Positions 57,784 through 64,000 of a stretch of DNA of 64,000 nt are shown piece by piece. Source of the stretch: Bacteroidales bacterium (GTDB lineage Bacteria; Bacteroidota; Bacteroidia; Bacteroidales; Tenuifilaceae). The stretch covers positions 1 through 64,000 of the forward strand of contig RPRQ01000008.1 of assembly GCA_003818205.1 (NCBI GenBank), written 5' to 3'. The notes under the pieces are model-generated. The model had not been told where the DNA came from. It made no database searches and saw only the letters and a list, made by a program, of their open reading frames with translations. Position 1 is the first letter of the stretch, and each line of letters begins with the position of its first letter. Both the position numbers and the translations under genes were made by a program.

Positions 57784-57892
57784 TTTCACGCAAAGAACGC
57801 TAAGATTTTCGCTAAGAACGCAAAGTAAATATAGTTACTAATCAATGCTTTGCGGTCTTTGCGTTTTCACTTTGTGGTCTTTGCGAGAAACT
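57784..57892. repeat. CGCAAAG-type repeat block
   Basis: ACGCAAAGAACGCTAAGA...CGCTAAGAACGCAAAG, then ...TTTGCGGTCTTTGCG...TTTGTGGTCTTTGCG in inverted orientation; the inverted halves can fold. Same family as near 33311, 40023 and 54121. Confidence 0.6.
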
Positions 57893-57944
57893 ATGATTGA
57901 CTTTTGAGACAGCCTCTTTACTTTGTTGTAATTATTTTAAAATA

Positions 57945-58790
57945 CTATAAATTAAAACTACCAGTATAAGAATCTTTATACGATGGAGCAACGCTTACAC
58001 CATGAGAGCTTGCCCATGATTTCATCTGAGTACAAGCGTAGCTGCAATCGTTCTCAACATAAATATAGCCCATTGAATCGAACCCTTTCATTTGATAGTA
58101 AGTAAACACGCCATTTTTCATTGTGGCATCACCATCATAAGAATATATTGTTGTATTTGATGCAACAGCAATAATTCTGCCTGTAGCGTTAAGGCTTGTA
58201 GCCATGGCTCCTATCTGGCAAGCATCGAAACTAAAAAACATCTTTGTGCTTTTTGCACCAGAAAATTTTGTTTTAAAATAGGAACTACTAATGTAGTATA
58301 AATCAGTTGAAATTATATTCCCGCTGCTACCATGACCGGAATAAATAAAAGTAATTTCGTTACCTGCTATTGCCTTGCTTGCAAGTGTAGTTAATGCAGA
58401 TTGAATAGCATTTTTTGTTGCTGCCAAATCGATTAAAGAAGTAACAGTGTAACCTTCTGCCACCAAACGAGCTTTCCAATCGATAGCATCATCATCGCAA
58501 TACTGAAGGTCATTTGCTGTACCTGAATAGTTCGAAATACCAATAACCAATGCGTACTTCACACCTTTTTCGGCATTTTCAAGAAGTTTCACAGGCTCGG
58601 TTTCAGTAATCTGGTGCAACGCTATTACATCAGCAGGTCTGTTATCCAATGTGGCAAAATCAGGTCTTACACTAAATGAAGTTTGCTCTTCATTTACTGG
58701 ATTAAAATCATCCTTTTTAGAACAACCGATTAGGGTTAAAACTGCAAGTAATGCAACAAATGCTAGTTTTGTCAATTTTTGAATTTTCAT
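57945..58790 (-). CDS. caspase-like (C14-type) lipoprotein
   Basis: A 281-residue lipoprotein (lipobox LIGC, Cys23). The caspase-type domain starts at KYALVIGISNY (about residue 79). The catalytic dyad is visible: His153 in FIYSGHGSSG and Cys191 in FSFDACQIGAM. This is the bacterial C14 family, orthocaspase- or metacaspase-like, placed in the envelope by lipidation. Substrate unknown. A broken exported relative lies at 30563-30700. Monocistronic. Confidence 0.88.
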   Translation of the reverse strand: MKIQKLTKLAFVALLAVLTLIGCSKKDDFNPVNEEQTSFSVRPDFATLDNRPADVIALHQITETEPVKLLENAEKGVKYALVIGISNYSGTANDLQYCDDDAIDWKARLVAEGYTVTSLIDLAATKNAIQSALTTLASKAIAGNEITFIYSGHGSSGNIISTDLYYISSSYFKTKFSGAKSTKMFFSFDACQIGAMATSLNATGRIIAVASNTTIYSYDGDATMKNGVFTYYQMKGFDSMGYIYVENDCSYACTQMKSWASSHGVSVAPSYKDSYTGSFNL

Positions 58791-59040
58791 AATAAATTTA
58801 GTTTAGGTTAGTTTGTAAAATCACTTTTTACATTTCCAAATGTCAACCATTCCTAAATCAAAGTCAATAGTGTCTCAATAATAATCAATTAAAAAACAAA
58901 TACAAATAAATACATATCACTTGCTTATTGATACTTAAAAGTGTTTTACAAATAGTAATAATAATGAAAATCCAATAAATATAGTTTTAATCTATAAAAT
59001 TTTTCATACCCGGTTATTAAAGATTGAGGATTTACTAATC

Positions 59041-60033
59041 TTATAAATCACTAAACCCAACCAGTCTTTGACTTTTCTCATCCCACAACCGTAGCCTTAA
59101 CGACTTTAAACTCGAAAAGAAAGTAATTGGCTTTATGTCATGAAAAATTGAGTTCTCCCGATGGCATTTGGCCAACTTATAGTTTGGAATCTTAGGGCTA
59201 AGATGATGAATATGATGAAACCCGATATTCCCCGTAAACCATTGAAGTATAAAAGGAAGTTTAAAATATGAACTACCCTGAAGGGCAATCGTTTTATAGT
59301 CCCACTTATCCGAACGTTCCCATTGGACCGAATCGTACTGATGCTGAACATAGAACAACCAAACCCCATGAACCGATGAAATATATGTAATAGGAAGTTG
59401 AATAAGCAAATACTCTCTCCATCCAATTGCCCACATCATAAGCAGAACCATCGATGCAATAGCAATATTTGAGAGGTGAAGATAGAGATGATCCTTAGGC
59501 TTCATATAGGTTTTGGGTAAACGATACTGAATAATAAACAGAAGCATTGGGGCAAAACCTATCAAAAAAATTGGGTTTCGGTATAAACGGTAAACAAACT
59601 TCCTCCACTTCGTTAACCTCATATACTCCTCAATGGTCAAGGTATTAACATCCCCAACACCACGTTTATCGAGATTACCAACAGTAGCATGATGCTCCTG
59701 ATGATCGTGGTGCCAACGATGGTAAGGGGTAAAAGAGAGTAAGCCCAGCGGGATTCCAACCATTCTATTCAGCAAATCGGACTTAAAAAAAGAACCATGT
59801 CCACAATCGTGGAAAATAATAAAAATCCTCACCAGAAAACCCGCAGCAAAAACCGAAAGCAGTAGCGTTAACCAGTACGATATCTCTAGGCTATATACCA
59901 TTAAACCCCAAAGCAAAATGTATGGAACAACCGAATTAACCACCTGAACCCAGCTCTTAAAATTACTCGGGAAGTTATATTTCATAACCACCTGAACCCA
60001 GGTAGTTGCAGAATTATCTTTATTTAAACTCAT
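59041..60033 (-). CDS. membrane fatty acid desaturase
   Basis: A 330-residue membrane di-iron enzyme introducing a double bond in acyl lipids. The three His boxes are HDCGHGS, HRWHHDHQEHH and HHIHHLSP, with several membrane helices between. The ATG at 60031-60033 is chosen over an upstream ATG giving a 28-residue extension without homology-like character. It stands alone. Likely adjusts membrane fluidity. Electron donor not encoded nearby. Confidence 0.93.
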   Translation of the reverse strand: MSLNKDNSATTWVQVVMKYNFPSNFKSWVQVVNSVVPYILLWGLMVYSLEISYWLTLLLSVFAAGFLVRIFIIFHDCGHGSFFKSDLLNRMVGIPLGLLSFTPYHRWHHDHQEHHATVGNLDKRGVGDVNTLTIEEYMRLTKWRKFVYRLYRNPIFLIGFAPMLLFIIQYRLPKTYMKPKDHLYLHLSNIAIASMVLLMMWAIGWREYLLIQLPITYISSVHGVWLFYVQHQYDSVQWERSDKWDYKTIALQGSSYFKLPFILQWFTGNIGFHHIHHLSPKIPNYKLAKCHRENSIFHDIKPITFFSSLKSLRLRLWDEKSQRLVGFSDL

Positions 60034-60276
60034 TGTTGATTTAAGTATTAACATTAATACCTTATAAACAAATAAAAAGCGATTTTGTGCGAAATGGAGA
60101 AATGGAAAAAACTGCATTACTACAAAGGTTGCCTTTCAGCTTTGTTATGCCAATGAATCTTGCTTATTAAACGATACTAGTGTTATGTTATATTAACGTG
60201 AGTTCGATCTAAAAAACAATAGTAATACTTTAAATTGCAATTTGTTACAAATTATTTTATTGGTGATGGAATGAAG

Positions 60277-60296
60277 CCTGCCTGCCGGTAGGCAGG
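60277..60296. repeat. 20-bp near-palindrome nested in MITE copy F
   Basis: CCTGCCTGCCGGTAGGCAGG, identical to 21918-21937, preceded by G and followed by GAAT; copy A has the uninterrupted GAATGAAGGAATGATGG at this point. Confidence 0.88.
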
Positions 60297-60337
60297 GAAT
60301 GATGGAATAATGGGGTTTCTTCTAATATTTTTATTCC

Positions 60338-60400
60338 CTATCTGCCGACCTTGCTCCGCCGAAGCGGCTTCGCAGAGGCGATGCAGGCAGGCAATGTTCC
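60338..60400. repeat. 63-bp GC-rich insert nested in MITE copy F
   Basis: Segment starting CTATCTGCCGACCTTGC and ending GCAGGCAGGCAATGTTCC, GC-rich in an AT-rich surround, with CTCCGCCGAAGCGGCTTCGC-type internal complementarity and CTGCC/GGCAG ends. It interrupts an ATTCC|ATTTTT motif. Confidence 0.7.
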
Positions 60401-60584
60401 ATTTTTCCATTCTTCCAATTAATCATTAAGGATATAATGTTAATAAACAAGCAGATAAATCAAATATTACATCGAACTCACGTTATATTAAGCATGTATT
60501 ATTACGTTTTTTTTAACCGACGGGTTAACCCGTCGGTATAGCCCTGAATGCTATTACATCATCGTATGATTAACATAACATTAG

Positions 60585-60918
60585 AAGCCAAAACCAGCCT
60601 ATCAGTATCGCTCTGTACTGACGAAACCAAAGAATACCGAACTAATACTTGTTAATTAAATGATAAAGCGTAAATTTGTTTAAGAATACCCTATCATACT
60701 AATTCAACCCAACTTAAATGTATTAGTACAATTAAGACAGTTTAAGTTATTGGCGTTTAAATGGGTAACTAAGTTAATCTTGCATTATTGGAATTATTAT
60801 AACGTGGTATGACAGAGATGGAGGCTAACATAACAATAGGTAGGCTTCCCAACGCCTCAAACTACGGGAACTTTAAGGGCAAGGCTTTTGAGCATTCACC
60901 GAGGTAATTTTGCTAAAT
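60585..60918. other. non-coding stretch before an orphan ORF
   Basis: No gene. A possible diverged family 2 terminus TAACATAACAATAG lies at 60819-60832. TAATTTTG (60905-60912, TAnnTTTG type) lies 6 bases before the next ATG. TCAGTA/TACTGA make a small inverted repeat near 60600. Confidence 0.35.
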
Positions 60919-61554
60919 ATGAATTTAAGAATTCTACGATTCTTCTTTAAACGAAAGGGGACATACTTTCCTCGGAATTATTATTATGAAAGATTATTTG
61001 AAAAGTACACCGATGCGACTTCTTATCTCAGCATAGTAGCTAGCGTTCAAAGTAAGCAAAATATCGTTTCCCAGAGGTTGATATCATTTAATAAAAACGA
61101 ATTCAAAAACACCACAAAACAGGACGTCTATAAGCAATATGGTAAGCCAAACTATCAAATTAAAACAAATAAAGTATTAAAAACAGAATTGTTCTTTTAC
61201 CGTGTGTTTATAGGTGGGCATAGAGTGAAGTTAGATTTGCATTTTTATAATAATTCATTATTCTTTTATTCCTATACATTCTCCTATCTTAGAGAGGACG
61301 AAAAATATCAGATTGTTAATTTAATAGAGAAAAAGTATCTTGACGAAAAGCCATTTGATTATAATAACTTTGTTATAATTGATGGTAAGCAGTCCATTAT
61401 AAATATTATCGACTCAATGGATTTTACTATCAATTACATTTGCTGCATTACTTCCAGTATATTTCAAAGAGTTGAAACTGCCATATCAAATGAAAAATTA
61501 GCTGCCGCAAAAAAACAAAAGATGGTTGCAGATGAATTATTTCAAAAACTTTAG
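60919..61554 (+). CDS. hypothetical protein (211 aa)
   Basis: A 211-residue soluble protein, basic at the start (MNLRILRFFFKRKGTYFPRN), then mixed alpha/beta with aromatic-rich strands (KTELFFYRVFIGGHRVKLDL; HFYNNSLFFYSYTFSYLRED) and a Lys-rich tail. ATG chosen over a TTG three codons earlier; a TAATTTTG box is 6 bases upstream. No family recognised. It lies inside the 1.7-kb segment bracketed by inverted MITE family 2 copies and could be cargo or a chance bystander. Confidence 0.6.
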   Translation: MNLRILRFFFKRKGTYFPRNYYYERLFEKYTDATSYLSIVASVQSKQNIVSQRLISFNKNEFKNTTKQDVYKQYGKPNYQIKTNKVLKTELFFYRVFIGGHRVKLDLHFYNNSLFFYSYTFSYLREDEKYQIVNLIEKKYLDEKPFDYNNFVIIDGKQSIINIIDSMDFTINYICCITSSIFQRVETAISNEKLAAAKKQKMVADELFQKL

Positions 61555-61727
61555 AATTACTTCATCAATACTAAGGAACTGTTCCAGTTTCATTTGTTTT
61601 ATAATTGTATCTATTACCGTTGAGTTCTCACCTACCGTAGGGCAGGTAGTTAACATCAATACAAATAACTTAAAATTCAAATAGTTAACCATATTTTAAT
61701 TGAAACTTAAACAGTCTCTTAGGTTTT

Positions 61728-62249
61728 ATGGAAACAAGGATAGAAAACATACTTACTGTTACCAAAAAATTGATATTGCTTTCAGCAACTACCTTGCTAT
61801 CAATAGCGTTGATATTCGGAGCGACTCTCTTTTGGGGTAATAAGCTAATGATTTCGTGGATATGTATCATGTGCGGTATATTAGGAGGGTTTGTTAGTAT
61901 TCAACAAAGAATAAAAAAAATTTCCAGTAAAGAGTTGCAATTATTATCTAAATCTTGGTTTCAGATTCTGCTTATACCCATTTATGGAGGTATTTTTTCT
62001 TTGATTCTTTATGTGATTTTCTTATCAAATATGCTCAGCGGTCAGTTTTTCCCATCTTTTAATTTCCCCTCAATACCAGAATCAGGGGTTGATACTGTCT
62101 ATTTACAAAATTTCTTAATTAATACATATCCCCAATCCGGTCAAGATTTAGCAAAATTGATTTTTTGGTGTTTCCTTGCTGGATTTTCTGAGAGATTTGT
62201 ACCTCAAGTAATTTCTAATATTTCAAATGAAACTGAACAACCAAAATAG
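61728..62249 (+). CDS. membrane protein, unknown function (173 aa)
   Basis: A 173-residue protein with about three to four membrane helices: LILLSATTLLSIALIFGATL, MISWICIMCGILGGFVSIQQ, then LLIPIYGGIFSLILYVIFLS, and a last helix (AKLIFWCFLAGFSERFVPQV). The C-terminal LAGFSERFVPQ phrase recalls small membrane proteins of unknown role in many Bacteria. No operon partner apart from the preceding ORF, 173 bases upstream. Inside the segment bounded by inverted family 2 copies. Confidence 0.65.
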   Translation: METRIENILTVTKKLILLSATTLLSIALIFGATLFWGNKLMISWICIMCGILGGFVSIQQRIKKISSKELQLLSKSWFQILLIPIYGGIFSLILYVIFLSNMLSGQFFPSFNFPSIPESGVDTVYLQNFLINTYPQSGQDLAKLIFWCFLAGFSERFVPQVISNISNETEQPK

Positions 62250-62561
62250 TACAAATTTTTGTTACAAGTAAACTAGTGTTATGTTAATCATACGATGACG
62301 TAATAGCATTCAGGGCTACAACCGACGGGTTAACCCGTCGGTTAAAATAAAAATGTAATACATACTTAACATTACACTAAATCATTAAACCACCGCCAAC
62401 ACACGCTAATATCCTGCTGGGTAGAGATGTCGCTACCATAACTTCTCGTAACTTAGCTTTTATGGAGGATATCCCTCCACCAAATCCCTTATCACTACTG
62501 AGGCGATAAAACAGTCAAAGATAGGTGGCATATAGGAGATAGTACCAACACCTTTTTCTTG
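62250..62561. other. intergenic stretch with MITE family 2 copy 2
   Basis: Beyond the family 2 element (62273-62379), no gene is supported. A GGAGGATATCCCTCC near-palindrome lies near 62463. The rest is unstructured to the eye. Confidence 0.35.
62273..62379. mobile_element. MITE family 2, copy 2 (107 bp)
   Basis: Termini CTAGTGTTATGTTAA and, inverted, TTAGTGTAATGTTAA. The centre has a 24-bp perfect palindrome with AACCGACGGGTT arms (62320-62343) flanked by AGCATTCAGGGCT. Its reverse complement aligns along its whole length with the re-joined copy 1. No ORF. Confidence 0.72.
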
Positions 62562-63875
62562 TTATCCCTTAATGATATACCTAATCAAAGTGCCTATTTT
62601 AGGCCGTTTACCCTGAAAAATAATGGCTGACCGAAAAATACGAGCACCTGCCCATACGCAAAAAAATGTGAATAGCACAACGCCTATCAAACCTACTATT
62701 GGTTGCCAAATGGGAATGGTCACAGAAGTTGACTGTCGTAAAAGCATAATCATAGGAGTCCATAGTGGGAAAAGCGATAAACCAGTGGCTAATTTACCCA
62801 GTGGATCCATAATCACTGGCATCATGAAGAATAGTGGTAGAATTATTGGAAGCATTGCTGGGAACTGGATTGCCTGAGCATCCTTTGAGTCGTTACAGGA
62901 AGCCCCAAGTGCCGCCATGATAGAGCCTACCATTATAATATTGAGCAACATGTAAGCAAAGAACCAAGGTAATACATCATATGGAATTACATCACTCATT
63001 CCCATTTTTCTTAGTGTAATAACTGCCCCTAAAACATAGATTGTAGAAGTGGTAAGCGAAACACCTAGGCCTCCAATTATTTTTCCCATCATAAACTGCC
63101 ACGGTGTAACTGAACCCAATAACACCTCTGCAACCCTTTCACTTTTCTCCTCCATAACAGAAGAGAGAAGTGGAACAGCTGACATCATCAGCATCATGAA
63201 CATCAAAAAAATTAGGAAATAGGGAATAAGAATTGCCTGCGTCTCGTTTACCTCTTTGGCATCAATTACCTTACCCGTTTTGCTATCAACCTTTAAAAGG
63301 CCCATACTCTCAGTACCAACCCAGTAAAATAGGTCATTAATCTTTTTCGGATCCACTCCAAATTCAACAACCCTCATCTCGCGTATCTTATTGTTAATAA
63401 CATTACTAAGCCACTCTCTGACATTATCAACCGCAGAGTTCTCAGCAAAGTAAAATATCCTTGATTGTTCCTCTCCAAAATGAGGGTGTACTACGTCAAC
63501 CCCAATCTGTAAAAAAGCATGGATTTCTTTATTGCGTATCCTATTACTTAAATCCAACTTCTGTTGTAATGGGTTTACTGTATCAGGGTGAACAATTTCG
63601 ATGAAATACAGTGGCGAAATTTGCTCTTTCTTATCATCGTAAATATTGTTTTTATTCCAGTTCTCTGCTGTTTTTATAATATGCTCACCCATCAAACCCG
63701 AATAGTCCAAAACTACTACTTTCTTATCCGAGAGATCGATCTTGTCCTTAAACAGCGTTAGTACAATTAGCCCCCCTCCCATAAAAACTGGGAGAAGAAG
63801 AAGAGAGATCAGAAATGCTTTAGTTCTGACCGCTGCACGATATTCGCGCTTTGCTATTACAAATGATTTATTCAT
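62562..63875 (-). CDS. ABC-2 type transporter permease (NatB-like)
   Basis: A 437-residue inner-membrane permease of an ABC exporter. It begins with KSFVIAKREYRAAVRTKAF and a first helix, then an extracytoplasmic domain (about residues 50-200). Five or so helices follow, with the conserved LLSSVMEEKSERVAEVLLGS and TPWQFMMGKIIGGLGVSL stretch. ATG at 63873-63875 overlaps the upstream ATPase stop (ATGAATAA), so the pair is translationally coupled. Resembles Na+/drug or antibiotic exporters (NatA/NatB), substrate unknown. Confidence 0.9.
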   Translation of the reverse strand: MNKSFVIAKREYRAAVRTKAFLISLLLLPVFMGGGLIVLTLFKDKIDLSDKKVVVLDYSGLMGEHIIKTAENWNKNNIYDDKKEQISPLYFIEIVHPDTVNPLQQKLDLSNRIRNKEIHAFLQIGVDVVHPHFGEEQSRIFYFAENSAVDNVREWLSNVINNKIREMRVVEFGVDPKKINDLFYWVGTESMGLLKVDSKTGKVIDAKEVNETQAILIPYFLIFLMFMMLMMSAVPLLSSVMEEKSERVAEVLLGSVTPWQFMMGKIIGGLGVSLTTSTIYVLGAVITLRKMGMSDVIPYDVLPWFFAYMLLNIIMVGSIMAALGASCNDSKDAQAIQFPAMLPIILPLFFMMPVIMDPLGKLATGLSLFPLWTPMIMLLRQSTSVTIPIWQPIVGLIGVVLFTFFCVWAGARIFRSAIIFQGKRPKIGTLIRYIIKG

Positions 63876-64000
63876 AACCTCCATTTTTTTCAGGTCTGGC
63901 AATTCGGATAAAAATATCATTCAATGAGGGTGAGGCAATTTCAAATTTTGTCACCCTTGTTTTTGAGATAATGTCTGATAGGATTTGTTGCGAATCAGTT
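63868..64000 (-). CDS. ABC transporter ATP-binding protein, C-terminal end only
   Basis: The last 43 codons, off the right edge, read ...ILSDIISKTRVTKFEIASP then SLNDIFIRIARPEKNGGYE and stop. The SPSLNDIFIRI ending is the usual C-terminal domain of ABC-2 (NatA/CcmA-like) ATPases. It overlaps the permease start by eight bases. Walker motifs lie outside the window. Confidence 0.85.
   Translation of the reverse strand, partial: TDSQQILSDIISKTRVTKFEIASPSLNDIFIRIARPEKNGGYE

Larger units (their letters stand above)
60195..60484. mobile_element. MITE family 1, copy F (290 bp, with nested inserts)
   Basis: Termini AACGTGAGTTCGATCTAA and inverted AACGTGAGTTCGATGTAAT; perfect 5-bp duplication ATATT (60190-60194, 60485-60489). 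Nearly identical to copy A except for a 20-bp near-palindrome (60277-60296) and a 63-bp GC-rich hairpin-forming segment (60338-60400). Inserted into MITE family 2 copy 1. Confidence 0.9.
60177..60584. mobile_element. MITE family 2, copy 1, interrupted by a family 1 element
   Basis: Outer termini CTAGTGTTATGTTA (60177-60190) and TAACATAACATTAG (60571-60584) are inverted. The body carries a 22-bp perfect palindrome with ACCGACGGGTT arms at 60516-60537 and CCCTGAATGCTATTAC. The copy is split after 14-18 bases by MITE family 1 copy F. It is in inverted orientation to copy 2 at 62273. No clear target duplication. Confidence 0.7.

Noticed and set aside
9342-60484. Reading the dispersed repeats as a CRISPR array
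   Set aside because: Copies are scattered over 51 kb, 200-290 bp long, with inverted ends and target duplications; no regular spacers and no cas genes.
60819-60832. Third family 2 terminus TAACATAACAATAG
   Set aside because: Only one end, no palindrome beside it; could be chance in AT-rich DNA.

Overview
The window looks like a chromosomal segment of a Bacteroidota bacterium, most likely a Bacteroidales or Marinilabiliales-type organism. This rests on gene content and on signals, not on a database match. It is AT-rich, genes mostly lack strong Shine-Dalgarno sites, and several TAnnTTTG -7 promoter motifs sit just upstream of genes. It also carries typical Bacteroidota blocks: serC-serA-DUF1015, an NtrC-type regulator/kinase pair next to an FtsX-like permease, ComB, gcvT, a 306-residue SerA and M16 peptidases. 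I saw no rRNA, tRNA, CRISPR array or intact transposase.

Layout. 1-8.4 kb: end of a TPR protein, a discoidin-like lipoprotein, tpiA, prmA, a 1540-residue exported protein of unknown function and a YfcE-type phosphoesterase. 8.5-12.5 kb: rsmE, then a band-7/SPFH locus (small ORF, SPFH, two tiny ORFs, Arc-type regulator, Zn-ribbon protein). That locus is interrupted by an ICMT-like gene with a Firmicutes-style ribosome binding site and by a decayed gene. 12.8-19 kb: a GH20 hexosaminidase, a DUF2867 operon and an ECF sigma factor, among repeats. 19-27.5 kb: uvrA, a histidine kinase and sigma-54-type regulator, and a divergent permease with two operator-like dyads in between. 27.5-46 kb: mostly housekeeping (YggS, DUF1015/SerA/SerC, ComB, GcvT, ClpB, M16 peptidase), an orphan Hpt-STAS pair and an ECF sigma/membrane protein pair. 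46-54.4 kb: a six-gene heavy-metal efflux cluster (His-rich exported protein, RND adaptor, RND pump, outer membrane factor, two CDF-type transporters). 54.8-64 kb: an Ntn-hydrolase lipoprotein, a nitrilase, a caspase-like lipoprotein, a fatty acid desaturase, two orphan ORFs bracketed by inverted repeats, and an ABC-2 exporter running off the right edge.

The most unusual content is the repeat landscape. A non-autonomous element with about 20-bp terminal inverted repeats (AACGTGAGTTCGAT...) occurs as five full copies and one truncated copy. Four of the five full copies have perfect 5-bp target duplications and the fifth an imperfect one. Two copies carry further small inserts, including an identical 20-bp near-palindrome (CCTGCCTGCCGGTAGGCAGG) at equivalent GGAAT-type sites. 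One copy has itself inserted into a second element family that carries a palindrome with ACCGACGGGTT arms. Two copies landed exactly at stop codons. This layered nesting is the best candidate here for something not yet described.

Functionally, the metal cluster should move divalent or monovalent metals from cytoplasm and periplasm to the outside. Its last gene has a Cys/carboxylate site in place of the usual His/Asp site of CDF transporters. The regulator/kinase/permease block has the architecture of an envelope-stress module. All functional statements come from motifs read by eye.
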